Under the pieces are notes generated by a model, which ran no database searches, was not told the origin of the DNA, and saw only the letters and a list, made by a program, of their open reading frames with translations. From a virus, in the IMG/VR virus record IMGVR_UViG_3300010293_000018, positions 1 through 36,778 of that record: a stretch of DNA of 36,778 nucleotides. One strand, 5' to 3'. Positions 1 to 8,441 of the stretch are shown here, piece after piece. Numbering within the stretch: the first letter of the stretch is position 1; each line of letters starts with the position of its first letter. Both the position numbers and the translations under genes were made by a program.

Positions 1-162
1 ACTCAAAACCTGAATCTCAGCGGCCCGGCAGCCTTGGCGACCGGTTTCGTCATCGGGATCACGATCACATTCGTGGTTCCGCGGGCGATCAAGGGAATCA
101 AGAAGCTGGTCGCGAAGATTCGGTCCAAGAAGGAACCGAAATCCGAAACCCCGGCAAACTAA
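1..162 (+). CDS. C-terminal end of a small membrane protein (partial)
   Basis: Frame 1 is open from the window edge to TAA at 160-162 and gives 53 residues. The visible part has one hydrophobic segment (about residues 12-27, LATGFVIGITITFVVP) followed by a strongly basic tail (KGIKKLVAKIRSKKEPK). This is the pattern of a single-pass membrane protein with its positive end in the cytoplasm. Codons mostly end in C or G, like the 896-1903 gene and unlike the AT-rich genes further right. The start lies outside the window, so length and family are unknown. It is followed by a hairpin terminator, so it probably ends an upstream transcription unit. A holin-like or superinfection role is possible, but nothing in the sequence shows it. 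Confidence 0.6.
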   Translation, partial: TQNLNLSGPAALATGFVIGITITFVVPRAIKGIKKLVAKIRSKKEPKSETPAN

Positions 163-206
163 GACCGACAGATCGGCGGCTCAGCTCGTAGAAGGATTGG
201 AACTGA

Positions 207-245
207 GGAAGGGTTCATTGTCAAACAATGGCCCTTCCCTTTTTC
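207..245 (+). terminator. Rho-independent terminator before the 267 gene
   Basis: Left arm GGAAGGGTTCATTG (207-220), loop TCAAA, right arm CAATGGCCCTTCC (226-238), then CTTTTTC. The stem has 5 and 7 base pairs separated by a small bulge and is followed by a T-rich run. It lies only 29 bases before the ATG at 267, so it may also shape the 5' leader of that gene. Confidence 0.7.
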
Positions 246-266
246 ATTCTTAAAAAAGGAGAAGAC

Positions 267-875
267 ATGGATAACCTAAAAGGAAATTCCGACGCTGGAA
301 AAATCAAAACCAGAGAAGAAAAACCAAAAATCGAAGCGGTTACTTCTAACGACGTTGTGAAGAAGGAAAGCGAACTCAAAAAATTCAAGAGTCAATTTCT
401 AGCCGAAGACGGGAAAACCGTCCGTCAACATCTTTTCAAAGAAGTATTTGTGCCCGGTCTTCAGCGGGTTTTTTCGGATCTCGTGAAAAACGGGATTGAC
501 TGGCTCATCTATGGAATCAAGGGAGGGCCAAGGCAAAATTCTGGCGGTGGCATCAGAGGTGTTACCTACACGGACTATTCTGACAGAGATCGAAGATATT
601 CGTCTCCTTCCAGAACCAGTTCGAGAAATAACATCTACGCCGTCAATGACGTGGTATTCAAGGATCGTGGTGAAGCCGAAGAGGTTCTGCTTCGTTTGAA
701 AGAAGAGGCATCTAGATACGGCTCCGTTTCAATCGGAGACTTCTACGATGCAATCAATCAACGGACAGATCACACCGATTTCAAATATGGTTGGGTGGAT
801 TTGGACTCAGCTGATGTCGTAAGATCGTACGATGGATATTCCATCAAATTCCCAAAAATCGTTCCACTAGACTAG
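267..875 (+). CDS. Conserved Bacillota-phage protein of unknown function
   Basis: This gene encodes 202 residues. I chose ATG 267 because AAAGGAGA stands at 256-262; an earlier in-frame ATG (228) lies inside the terminator hairpin. The N-terminal 45 residues are charged and probably disordered. The core contains FLAEDGKTVRQHLFKEVFVPGL followed by a glycine-, serine- and arginine-rich stretch around residues 88-125, then a C-terminal domain ending in DVVRSYDGYSIKFPKIVPLD. I recognise this architecture (helical N-part, low-complexity RGG-like middle, RGEAEEVL region and a -P-I/L-D end) as a small family that recurs in Bacillota phages without a known role. It opens a cassette with the two membrane proteins at 896 and 1913. 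The flexible arginine-rich middle could bind nucleic acid, which is only inference. Confidence 0.85.
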   Translation: MDNLKGNSDAGKIKTREEKPKIEAVTSNDVVKKESELKKFKSQFLAEDGKTVRQHLFKEVFVPGLQRVFSDLVKNGIDWLIYGIKGGPRQNSGGGIRGVTYTDYSDRDRRYSSPSRTSSRNNIYAVNDVVFKDRGEAEEVLLRLKEEASRYGSVSIGDFYDAINQRTDHTDFKYGWVDLDSADVVRSYDGYSIKFPKIVPLD

Positions 876-895
876 TCTGAAAGGAGAACACTATC

Positions 896-1903
896 ATGTT
901 TTTGAAAAAACTTGGAGAAACAGCAATTTTGTCCATTTCGAAACTCGAATTTTGGACAAAAAAACACAGTCCCGAACTTCTGATCGTCGGCGGAATCATT
1001 TCCACGGCGGCTTCGATCATCCTAGCGGTGAAAGCCACGACGAAACTCGAGTCAGTACTCAAGCCGGCGAATGAAAAGATCAAAAAGATTCATGAAGACA
1101 TGCACAACGAAAACAAACTCGCCTCCGGAGAATATACCGTCGCACACGGAAGAAAAGACTTGACCGTCGCCTATGCGAAGACCGGTTTCGAACTTGTCAA
1201 ACTTTACGCCCCGAGCGCAATTGCATTTTCTCTTTCTGTCGCCTCGATGGTCGGATCGCACAACATCATGAAAGGTCGGAACCTCGCTCTTGCCGCGGCG
1301 TACACGACTCTGGAAAACGGCTACAAGGGATATCGTGATCGTATCCGGGCGAAGATCGGCGAAAAGGCCGAACGGGCCATCTATCGCGGAGAAACCGATG
1401 AAGAAATTGTCATCTCCGAGATCGGGAAGGATGGAAAAGAGAAGGAAGTTACGAAAAAGGTCAAGTCGCCGAAAGTTGATATTGACGCCGATCCGTATCT
1501 CCTGGTCTTTGATTCCACGAATCCGAACTGGGAGCCGAGCGGAAGAAAAAATCTCGATTTTCTGATCGGAAAACAAATGTACCTCAACCAACGTCTGAGA
1601 GCAAAAGGTCACCTTTTCCTTCATGAAGTTTATGAGGGTCTTGGCATCGAACCGTTCACTCTCGGAGAAAACAAAGTCGCCGCTTCAAGATTTCTCGGGT
1701 GGATCTACAATCCGGACATCAAGACCATCGACAACTACGTCAGTTTCGGGATTTCCGACAGCATGGGGAATCTGAATCAGGACGTCGCTGATGCTCTTCG
1801 TCGCGGCGAAAGGGATATTTTCATTGAGTTCAATTGCGATGGAGATATCTTGAACAACGATGACCCGTTGAAAAACTTCCAAAAATACGCAAGAGCGTTC
1901 TAG
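896..1903 (+). CDS. DUF6353-like phage membrane protein
   Basis: This gene encodes 335 residues, with AAAGGAGA 10 bases before the ATG. It has two hydrophobic segments: about residues 28-48 (LLIVGGIISTAASIILAV) and about 103-122 (YAPSAIAFSLSVASMVG). After the second come NxxxxxxLALAAAYTTLE and a long soluble C-terminal half. The order first TM, ILAVKAT, charged helix, second TM with SxxGS, N-x-ALA-AYT matches the DUF6353 family as I know it from Bacillota phages and prophages; its function is unknown. The C-terminal part (LNQRLRAKGHLFLHEVYEGLGIEP) also fits that family. This copy has a relatively long middle insert. Codons are strongly C/G-ending, which suggests high expression. It sits 20 bases after the 267 gene and 9 before the 1913 gene. 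Confidence 0.85.
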   Translation: MFLKKLGETAILSISKLEFWTKKHSPELLIVGGIISTAASIILAVKATTKLESVLKPANEKIKKIHEDMHNENKLASGEYTVAHGRKDLTVAYAKTGFELVKLYAPSAIAFSLSVASMVGSHNIMKGRNLALAAAYTTLENGYKGYRDRIRAKIGEKAERAIYRGETDEEIVISEIGKDGKEKEVTKKVKSPKVDIDADPYLLVFDSTNPNWEPSGRKNLDFLIGKQMYLNQRLRAKGHLFLHEVYEGLGIEPFTLGENKVAASRFLGWIYNPDIKTIDNYVSFGISDSMGNLNQDVADALRRGERDIFIEFNCDGDILNNDDPLKNFQKYARAF

Positions 1904-1912
1904 GAAAAGTCT

Positions 1913-2551
1913 ATGAAGAAAAATATATACAATGTACTTCTTCTGATCTTTTCTTCTGTCGGGGGGTTTTTTCTCGGATGGAAAATGGCGAAGAAGAAAT
2001 ACGAGAATTTGGCGGATGAAGAGGTTGCTTCTGTAAAGGCAAGGTTCGAAAATAGAGTCTTGAAAGAATCTTCTGAACCTCTTCCCGCCGACAGATCCTC
2101 GAATCAATCAAGAGGCGGCGTCAAAGGATATTCGAGACAACCGTCTGGAGAAAAAGAAAAATACATAAACTATTCGGGAGAATATCGCAGTCCCGATGAC
2201 AAACCAAAAAAATATGTCGCGCCGGATAGCGTCGACGGAGAGGGGGTCAGAGTCAAAATTGAAGTTCCGTGTAGGTTGACAGACGAAGAATTCGCAGAAA
2301 GCGAGATCGAGTCGGAGACACTCTATTATTTCCACGATAGAGTTCTAACTGACTCTGACTACAACATCATTCAAGACGTCCCAAGGATAGTCGGTGATGC
2401 TCTGATAAACCTCACGGACGAGGCCATTGTTTACGTAAGAAATTTTGAATATGGGAAGGATTACGAAATTGTGATCGATGAAAGATCCTATTACGACGCT
2501 TCACATAGACAACGCCCCGTAGAAGACAGCGATGATGACGAAACCGACTGA
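1913..2551 (+). CDS. Single-pass membrane-anchored phage protein
   Basis: This gene encodes 212 residues. An N-terminal hydrophobic segment (residues 4-24, IYNVLLLIFSSVGGFFLGWK) is followed by MAKKKYENLADEEVASVKARFE, a helix rich in charge. This N-terminal pattern (TM, then K-x-Y/F-E-x-LADEEVASVK) is a recurrent unnamed family in Bacillota phages. The middle is polar and probably disordered. The C-terminal 85 residues form an acidic domain (CRLTDEEFAESEIESETLYYFHDRVLTD) ending in a run of aspartates. Its stop overlaps the next ATG by one base (TGATG), so the two are translationally coupled. It is probably a cytoplasm-facing membrane protein that acts with the DUF6353-like neighbour; the function is unknown. 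The ribosome site is weak, with only GGAAAAG just upstream. Confidence 0.8.
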   Translation: MKKNIYNVLLLIFSSVGGFFLGWKMAKKKYENLADEEVASVKARFENRVLKESSEPLPADRSSNQSRGGVKGYSRQPSGEKEKYINYSGEYRSPDDKPKKYVAPDSVDGEGVRVKIEVPCRLTDEEFAESEIESETLYYFHDRVLTDSDYNIIQDVPRIVGDALINLTDEAIVYVRNFEYGKDYEIVIDERSYYDASHRQRPVEDSDDDETD

Positions 2552-3114
2552 TGCGCCGAAGACCGGAATTGAAGGATACATATTTTGACTGGATGACCTC
2601 TTTGGTCATCCCCAATGTCAGCGAGAGAGGCAGGTATTCAAATTTACTTGCTTCTCTCGAGGACAATGTTTTCTATTTTACAATCCCGTTGGATGAAAAC
2701 AGATATATAGACGGAATGGCTCTAAGGAATCGATTTGCCTATGAAAACGGCATAAACGAGTCATATGCTTTACAAGAGTTTGATAACAAAAAATGTTCCA
2801 TGCTTGAGATGCTTGTCGCTCTTTCGTTACGAATCGAAGAACAAATAATGGAAGACGCGGATATGGGAAACAGAATAAGTACCTGGTTCTTCGAAATGAT
2901 AAAGACGTTGCGGTTATATCATATGACCGATGACAATTTTGATCCTGGCTGGGTAAAATATAGGATAGACTCCCTATTGAATCATAAATACGAGTCTAAT
3001 GGTGATGGGGGACTTTTCAGAGTTGATAAACCCAGACAAGATTTAAGATCAGTAGAGATCTGGTATCAAATGGTTTGGTATCTAGACTCTATAATGAAGG
3101 GAGAAAGACGTTGA
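2551..3114 (+). CDS. Conserved phage protein with IWYQMVWYLD motif
   Basis: This gene encodes 187 residues and starts at the ATG that overlaps the previous stop. No membrane segment is seen. Recognisable stretches are YFDWMTSLV near the N-terminus, LENR-x(2)-DG-x-LR-type DENRYIDGMALRNRF, LEMLVALSLRIEEQIMED, TWFFEMIKTLRLYHM and a C-terminal VEIWYQMVWYLD. I know this as a recurrent Bacillota-phage family without assigned function, usually beside the membrane cassette seen here. The composition is aromatic-rich and acidic, as in a compact helical cytoplasmic protein. It is AT-rich compared with the 896 gene, so it is probably expressed at a lower level. The next gene overlaps its stop. Confidence 0.8.
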   Translation: MRRRPELKDTYFDWMTSLVIPNVSERGRYSNLLASLEDNVFYFTIPLDENRYIDGMALRNRFAYENGINESYALQEFDNKKCSMLEMLVALSLRIEEQIMEDADMGNRISTWFFEMIKTLRLYHMTDDNFDPGWVKYRIDSLLNHKYESNGDGGLFRVDKPRQDLRSVEIWYQMVWYLDSIMKGERR

Positions 3115-3410
3115 ATCCTACATACATATGCAAAAACAACTATATTTCATCGATGATTGGCAAGACTGTAAGTGGAGACCCGATGGTAATCATAGCAATA
3201 ATCCAGAGTGAAGAAGGACTTCCGCTTTGGGATCTATTGAAAAAGAGCCAAACTCCGCAAGATATTCTGGCAAAACTTATGGTTAAGCATGGTGTTCTTA
3301 ATCTTTATGGCTACAGTCTTGTTGAGATAACAAAGGGAAGCGAAGAGGGAAAAGACGTAGTTGTTACAAAAGACGCGTTTGTCAAATTGAGAGGGGAATA
3401 CAGACTATGA
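3111..3410 (+). CDS. Small conserved hypothetical protein, TTG start
   Basis: This gene encodes 99 residues if it starts at TTG 3111, which overlaps the previous TGA (TTGA) and has AGGGAGA at 3098-3104. An ATG at 3075 is in frame but lies inside the upstream gene without a clear ribosome site. The product (NPTYICKNNYISSMIGKTVSGDPMVI...) is short and mixed alpha/beta, with no catalytic motif or membrane helix. I do not recognise the family. It fits a coupled operon leading to the replication protein. The coding call rests on length, overlap geometry and codon pattern. Confidence 0.65.
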   Translation: MNPTYICKNNYISSMIGKTVSGDPMVIIAIIQSEEGLPLWDLLKKSQTPQDILAKLMVKHGVLNLYGYSLVEITKGSEEGKDVVVTKDAFVKLRGEYRL

Positions 3411-3472
3411 AATCGCGCTTTGACGGTGGCAAGAAAGAAGAGAAACCCGAAAAAGAAACGTCAGGGAGTTAA
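3407..3472 (+). CDS. Possible 21-residue peptide
   Basis: ATG 3407 overlaps the previous TGA (ATGA) and the frame stops at 3470-3472. The product would be MKSRFDGGKKEEKPEKETSGS, very charged and disordered. It may be only a translational bridge: GGGAG inside it (3464-3468) serves as the ribosome site for the polymerase gene at 3479. There is no family evidence. Confidence 0.35.
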   Translation: MKSRFDGGKKEEKPEKETSGS

Positions 3473-3478
3473 ACTATT

Positions 3479-6400
3479 ATGTTTGACTTCATGATGATTT
3501 CGACTCGCTCTAGACACGGTGTCGTCGAGATCTATCCGAAGTTCATAGTGATGAATAATAGCCAGGATTTGATGATTAGGGGTGGCGATTTCTATGCCAT
3601 CTGGATCGAGAGTCTTGGTCTATGGTCGACGAATGAGGGTGACGTTATTCAATTAATCGACGCAGAACTTGACGGTTATGCGAAGTCCATGAAGGCCAAA
3701 TTTGAAGACCATGTGAAAGTTTTATATATGTGGGACGCAGAATCTGGGGTGATCGATTTATGGCATAAATACTGTCAGAAGCAACTTCGCGATAATTACG
3801 TCCCGCTCGACGAAAAGCTCATATTTTCAAACCAGGAAACAAAAAAGGAAGACTACGCAAGTAAAAAATTGAATTACCCACTGGAAAAGGGTTCAACTGA
3901 GGCTTTCGATGAACTCCTATCGACTTTATATTCCGAGGAAGAACGACATAAAATTCAATGGGCTATCGGTGCTGTCGTTACTGGTCAATCCAAAACCATA
4001 CAAAAGTTTTTGGCTTTCTATGGTCCCCCTGGTAGTGGTAAATCGACCGTTCTCAACATAATCGAGGCACTATTCAATGGATATTCTGCTACTTTTGACG
4101 CCGAGGCTCTCGGTTCCGCTACTAATGCATTCGCCCTTGAACAATTCAAATCAAATCCATTGGTGGCTGTGTGTCATGACGCAGATCTCTCAAAGATCGA
4201 AAAAAATACAACACTCAACAGTTTAACGTCTCACGAGAGACTGTTAGTGAACGAAAAATATTCAAAGCAGTACTCTATGAGATTTAATAGCTTCCTTTTC
4301 ATCGGTACAAACAAACCAGTGAAAATAACAGATGCAAAATCCGGTTTGATACGAAGATTGATCGATGTCCATCCTTCGGGAAACAAGCTACCCTTTGCTA
4401 GATACAATAGACTTGTGAAGCAGATCCCATTTGAGCTCGGAGCCATTGCGGAGAAGTGTAAGGGTATATTCTTGGAAGATATCGAGGCTTATGACGACTA
4501 CAAACCTACTCTGATGATGGGTGAGTCCAACGACTTTTATAATTTCATGCTTGATAGTTACTCTGTCTTTCGAAAAGACGACGGCGTTACATTGAAAGCT
4601 GCATGGGAGATGTATAAAGAGTATTGTGAGGATGCAAAAGTCCCATACCCATTTTCGAAAAGGATATTCAAATCTGAGCTTACAAACTATTTCAAAGAAT
4701 ACGAAGATAGGGTCAGAGTCGGCGATGACTGGGTAAGATCATATTTCTCAGGATTTAGGATCGAAGCGTTCGAACCGACCAAGAAGGACAAACAAGCGAG
4801 AGCTAAGGAAAGACTCAAAGAAAGAGAGAGTTTCCTAAATCTGTCTGAACAGCATTCTGTACTTGATGATATTTGTGCAGAATGTCCGGCCCAATACGCA
4901 AATGAGCATGGGACGCCAATGATAAAGTGGATCGATGTAAATACGAAGTTGAAAGACCTAGACACCACTAAAGTTCACTATCTTAAGGTCCCAGAAAATC
5001 TTATAGTCGTTGATTTTGATATGACTGATGAAAGTGGCGAGAAATCGCTCGATAGAAATCTCGAGGAGGCTAGTAAATGGCCAAAGACCTACACGGAAGT
5101 TAGTAAAGGTGGGTCTGGGATTCACCTTCATTATATATTTGACGGGGATACGTCAACGTTGAGTAGGATGTATGCTGACTCTATTGAGATAAAGATATTT
5201 ACAGGTAACAGCGCACTCAGGCGTAGGTTATCTCTCTGCAACAGCGAGTCTATAGCAAAAATAAGCTCTGGGTTGCCAATGAGGGAGGCAAAAGTGGTAA
5301 ACTTTGATAGTGTAAAGAATGAAAAGGCCATAAGGACAATGATCAGAAAGAATCTTAATAAAGAGTACCATGGTGCAACAAGGCCTTCGGTAGACTTTAT
5401 ATTTAAGATTCTAGAAGATGCCTATAATGCTGGAATAAAGTACGATGTTAGTGACATGTTCAATTCTGTTCTGTCATTTGCTGCCGCCAGCACAAATCAG
5501 TCGGACTACTGTTTAAGACTTATTCCGAAAATGCATTTTAAATCGGACGAGCCATCAGACCCGATGAGCAATGAAGAGAAACAAGTAATATTTTTCGATA
5601 TGGAAGTCTTCCCGAATGTTGTTTTCCTCAACTGGAAGTTCGAGGGTTTAGGCAAATCCATGAATAGGGTCATAAATCCGACCTCTAAATACATTGAATG
5701 GTTCCTTGGCATTGGCAAGTTGGTTGGTTTTAACTGCCGAAAGTATGACAATCATATTTTGTATGCCATTTTCATTGGAAAGACGGTTCCTGAAGTGTAT
5801 ATGTTGTCCCAGAGAATGATCAAAGAGCAAAAGGGATATTTTGGAGAGGCTTATAACATCAGTTACACCGATGTTTATGATTACTCTATTGACAAAAAAA
5901 GTCTGAAAAAATGGCAAATCGAACTCAATCTTCATCATAAAGAGTTGGGTTTGGATTGGGATAAGCCTGTCCCGGAAGAGTTGTGGTCAAAGGTCTCGGA
6001 ATATTGCGACAACGACGTCGTTTCGCTGGAAGCTGTCTGGCATGAGACAAAATCCGACTTTGAAGGTAGACAGATTCTAGCTGATATTACTGGTATGTCC
6101 GTCAACGAGACTACTAATAAACTAACAGCAAAACTTATATTTGGGAACGATATGAGTCCTGCTTTGAATTATGTGGATTTATCTGAAGAGTTTCCTGGTT
6201 ATGAGTTTGTAAAGGTCTGGAATAATGAGACTAAAAAATACGACAAGTTCAATATGTATCGCGAGGTGGATCTTGGCTTCGGAGGCTTTGTTTATGCAGA
6301 GCCTGGCATGTATGGAAACGTGGCATTACTTGACGTTGTCAGCATGCATCCACACTCTGCGATAGCAATGAATTATTTTGGTAAGTATACTCCTAGATTC

Positions 6401-7426
6401 GAGGAGTTAGTGAATTCCCGAGTATTCATTAAAAATGGGGAATATGCGGTTTTGGAGAATCTATTCGAGGGTAAATTAATGAAATATTTGATTGGCCCTG
6501 AAGTTGCTGCAAAACTATCAGCCGCTCTGAAAGTAGCAATCGTTTCTGTGTATGGCTTGACTTCTGCCGGATTTGACAACATCTTCAAAGATCCCAGAAA
6601 CGAGAATAACATTGTTGCTTTGCGAGGAGCTTTATTTATGAAAACTCTACAAGATGAAGTGGTCAAAAAGGGTTTCAAAGTTGTACACATCAAAACAGAC
6701 TCGATAAAAATCCCCGACGCAACTCCAGAGATCATATCTTTCTGCAAAGAGTTTGCTAGGAGTTATAAATACGACTTTGATCACGAAGCCACATATGATC
6801 GGATCACTCTTGTTAATGACGCCGTTTATATTTCTAAATACATGTCGAGAGACCTGTGCTTGGAGCAATACGGTTATATACCAAAGAAGAACAGGACAGA
6901 AGAAAACACTTGGGTTGCTGTTGGGACTCAATTCCAGATTCCCTATGTTTTCAAAAAGTGTTTTAGCCATGAACCTATTGTCTTCAGAGATTTCTGCGAA
7001 GCCAAAGAAGTCAAATCTTCAACTATATATTTGAACTTTGGGGCTCAGGATCCAGTGGACGAGGCATCTTTGAGGTTTATTGGTCGCATTGGGTTATTTA
7101 CCCCGATACGAGAAGAGTTTAATGCAGCATATTTAGTCAAGGCTGTCGTCAAGAAGGATGGGAGCACTGGGTATGATGCGGTTACCGGAACGAAAGGATA
7201 CAAATGGCTCGAGTCGGAAGAGGTTGTCGACAAGGGTATGCAGAATTGCGTCGATGAGTCTTATTATGTAAGACTCGTTGACAACGCGATTGATTCGATT
7301 AACAAATTCGGGGATTATGAATGGTTCGTAAGTGACGACCCATATAAGAGACCCCCTTTGGTAGACGGTCGTCCAAACTATAATCACGACAATTTACAAA
7401 TCGATAATCCGTTTAGGTTTTCTTAA
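3479..7426 (+). CDS. Replication protein: SF3 helicase, AEP primase, DnaQ-like exonuclease and family-B-like DNA polymerase in one chain
   Basis: The product has 1,315 residues. Residues 85-420 are a D5-type SF3/AAA+ helicase: Walker A G182-P-P-G-S-G-K188-S-T190, Walker B-like region CHDAD (D234/D236), then FLFIGTNKPV. Residues about 430-600 look like an archaeo-eukaryotic primase: VVDFD (D512, D514), SKGGSGIHLHY (H549/H551) and IEIKIF (E570, K572). Residues about 700-860 carry DEDDy exonuclease motifs: FFDME (D707, E709), FN-CRKYD (N752, D757) and YCDND (Y842, D846). The polymerase palm follows: motif A LLDVVSMHP (D952), motif B KVAIVSVYG (K1018-G1026) and motif C KTDS (D1074). Together they would unwind, prime, extend and proofread phage DNA. 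Similar fused proteins are known from gut-phage metagenomes. The first aspartate of the usual DTDS is lysine, and the motif B asparagine is valine. Confidence 0.88.
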   Translation: MFDFMMISTRSRHGVVEIYPKFIVMNNSQDLMIRGGDFYAIWIESLGLWSTNEGDVIQLIDAELDGYAKSMKAKFEDHVKVLYMWDAESGVIDLWHKYCQKQLRDNYVPLDEKLIFSNQETKKEDYASKKLNYPLEKGSTEAFDELLSTLYSEEERHKIQWAIGAVVTGQSKTIQKFLAFYGPPGSGKSTVLNIIEALFNGYSATFDAEALGSATNAFALEQFKSNPLVAVCHDADLSKIEKNTTLNSLTSHERLLVNEKYSKQYSMRFNSFLFIGTNKPVKITDAKSGLIRRLIDVHPSGNKLPFARYNRLVKQIPFELGAIAEKCKGIFLEDIEAYDDYKPTLMMGESNDFYNFMLDSYSVFRKDDGVTLKAAWEMYKEYCEDAKVPYPFSKRIFKSELTNYFKEYEDRVRVGDDWVRSYFSGFRIEAFEPTKKDKQARAKERLKERESFLNLSEQHSVLDDICAECPAQYANEHGTPMIKWIDVNTKLKDLDTTKVHYLKVPENLIVVDFDMTDESGEKSLDRNLEEASKWPKTYTEVSKGGSGIHLHYIFDGDTSTLSRMYADSIEIKIFTGNSALRRRLSLCNSESIAKISSGLPMREAKVVNFDSVKNEKAIRTMIRKNLNKEYHGATRPSVDFIFKILEDAYNAGIKYDVSDMFNSVLSFAAASTNQSDYCLRLIPKMHFKSDEPSDPMSNEEKQVIFFDMEVFPNVVFLNWKFEGLGKSMNRVINPTSKYIEWFLGIGKLVGFNCRKYDNHILYAIFIGKTVPEVYMLSQRMIKEQKGYFGEAYNISYTDVYDYSIDKKSLKKWQIELNLHHKELGLDWDKPVPEELWSKVSEYCDNDVVSLEAVWHETKSDFEGRQILADITGMSVNETTNKLTAKLIFGNDMSPALNYVDLSEEFPGYEFVKVWNNETKKYDKFNMYREVDLGFGGFVYAEPGMYGNVALLDVVSMHPHSAIAMNYFGKYTPRFEELVNSRVFIKNGEYAVLENLFEGKLMKYLIGPEVAAKLSAALKVAIVSVYGLTSAGFDNIFKDPRNENNIVALRGALFMKTLQDEVVKKGFKVVHIKTDSIKIPDATPEIISFCKEFARSYKYDFDHEATYDRITLVNDAVYISKYMSRDLCLEQYGYIPKKNRTEENTWVAVGTQFQIPYVFKKCFSHEPIVFRDFCEAKEVKSSTIYLNFGAQDPVDEASLRFIGRIGLFTPIREEFNAAYLVKAVVKKDGSTGYDAVTGTKGYKWLESEEVVDKGMQNCVDESYYVRLVDNAIDSINKFGDYEWFVSDDPYKRPPLVDGRPNYNHDNLQIDNPFRFS

Positions 7427-7438
7427 ATTGGCTTCAAA

Positions 7439-7461
7439 GGGGTGGTCCAAAGGGTCACCCC
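7439..7461 (+). promoter_or_regulatory. Strong hairpin in the leader of the 7490 gene
   Basis: Arms GGGGTGGTCC (7439-7448) and GGGTCACCCC (7452-7461) pair over 10 positions (two G-T) around an AAA loop. No T-run follows (TAAAAACTATAAAAGG), so it does not look like a normal terminator. It lies just after the polymerase stop and 28 bases before ATG 7490. It may protect or process the mRNA of the downstream gene. Confidence 0.6.
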
Positions 7462-7489
7462 TAAAAACTATAAAAGGAGATTATCAGAA

Positions 7490-8038
7490 ATGAGTAGAGT
7501 AACAGAACAGATCTACAAAGAGCTTCGAGATTCGGAGTTCGAAATGCTGAATGAGAAAACCCTTGAAGTCGTCAAGGCCGCCATTTTTTGGCCGAACTTC
7601 GAAGGTCGACCCAACAAGTGGAATCAGACCGCTGTGACCTTCAACCTCGCCGTCAGCGACGCCGTCGCGGAAGACCTCGAGAAAATGGGTTTCCGCGTTC
7701 GGAAAAACAACATCGACGATGAGACGGTCCTCCGGTTTGTCAACATCAAGGTGAACATGAAATCCCAACAGCCGCCCTTGATCAAACTCCTGACGGAAAG
7801 CAAGGGCAAGAAAAGCGCGAGGATTCTCGACGATGAAGAAAAAATCAAGGTGCTCGACAGCGTCGACATCGAAGAAGCATCGTGTGTCATCAATCTCTAT
7901 GAATCCAGAGCGGTTCCGGGGAAAGTGACCGGATACCTCAAAAAGCTCGTCGTCGTTCAAAATCCGAAATCGACCTTCAACGGACGATATGACGATTGGG
8001 AAAAAAGCAACTTCGAGGGAGAAAACGACGAAGAATGA
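7490..8038 (+). CDS. Putative single-stranded DNA-binding protein
   Basis: This gene encodes 182 residues. ATG 7490 is chosen because AAAGGAGA is at 7473-7480; an in-frame start at 7442 falls in the hairpin. The core reads AIFWPNFEGRPNKWNQTAVTFNLAVSDAVAEDL...GFRVR, then RFVNIKVNMKS, then a long beta-rich part ending in a conserved YLKKLVVVQN strand and an acidic tail (GENDEE). This pattern of F-x-NF-x-G-x(3)-K-x-N, a strand, VNIKV and YLK is one I know from a Bacillota-phage family suspected to be SSB-like. The acidic C-terminal tip resembles SSB tails that recruit partners. The placement between polymerase and helicase fits. Codons are C/G-ending, which suggests high expression. The OB fold is inferred, not shown. 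Confidence 0.6.
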   Translation: MSRVTEQIYKELRDSEFEMLNEKTLEVVKAAIFWPNFEGRPNKWNQTAVTFNLAVSDAVAEDLEKMGFRVRKNNIDDETVLRFVNIKVNMKSQQPPLIKLLTESKGKKSARILDDEEKIKVLDSVDIEEASCVINLYESRAVPGKVTGYLKKLVVVQNPKSTFNGRYDDWEKSNFEGENDEE

Positions 8039-8427
8039 ACCAAACCAACGTCGACCAGGCGCCCGAAGAGAAAATCGTTTTTCTGTGCCTCCCAATGAAG
8101 GGAAGAACGGAAGAAGATATTCTTTCGAGCGTCCAAAGGATGGGTTACCTAGTTAGAAAAAAATTAGGAAAGAACATCAAAGTCGTTCACAACTATGCTT
8201 CTAGCATTGAAGACCCGGAAGCATCGAAAGTAAAGGCACAGGGTCTTTGGTATCTGGGCAAGGCGTTTCAACTCCTATCCAAATCGGATTACCTTGTCTA
8301 CATAAAAGGAATCAAGAAAGGCGAATCCAATGGCTGCGATATGGAAAAACTCGCAGCTAAGCTATACGGCATTGAGACATTTGGTGTCGGGAACAAATCA
8401 TACGTTTGTCCTGATATTTTGAAGTAG
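8035..8427 (+). CDS. DUF4406-like (nucleoside deoxyribosyltransferase-fold) protein
   Basis: This gene encodes 130 residues, starting at ATG 8035, which overlaps the previous TGA (ATGA). An upstream in-frame ATG (7996) lies inside the neighbour. The N-terminus IVFLCLPMKGRTEEDI matches the I-x-LSxPMxG-x(4)-E opening of DUF4406-type proteins. Later parts LWYLGKAFQLLSKSDYLVYIKG and GCDMEKLAAKLYGIETFGV match the LxxL-x-AD and GC-x-E-x(2)-A-x(2)-YG segments. The family shares the fold of nucleoside 2-deoxyribosyltransferases and is common in phages. A role in nucleotide or nucleotide-sugar metabolism is usually guessed; the catalytic Glu could be E of GCDMEK. It is coupled to the ssDNA-binding candidate. 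Confidence 0.75.
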   Translation: MNQTNVDQAPEEKIVFLCLPMKGRTEEDILSSVQRMGYLVRKKLGKNIKVVHNYASSIEDPEASKVKAQGLWYLGKAFQLLSKSDYLVYIKGIKKGESNGCDMEKLAAKLYGIETFGVGNKSYVCPDILK

Positions 8428-8441
8428 GGAGTGTGTAGGGA

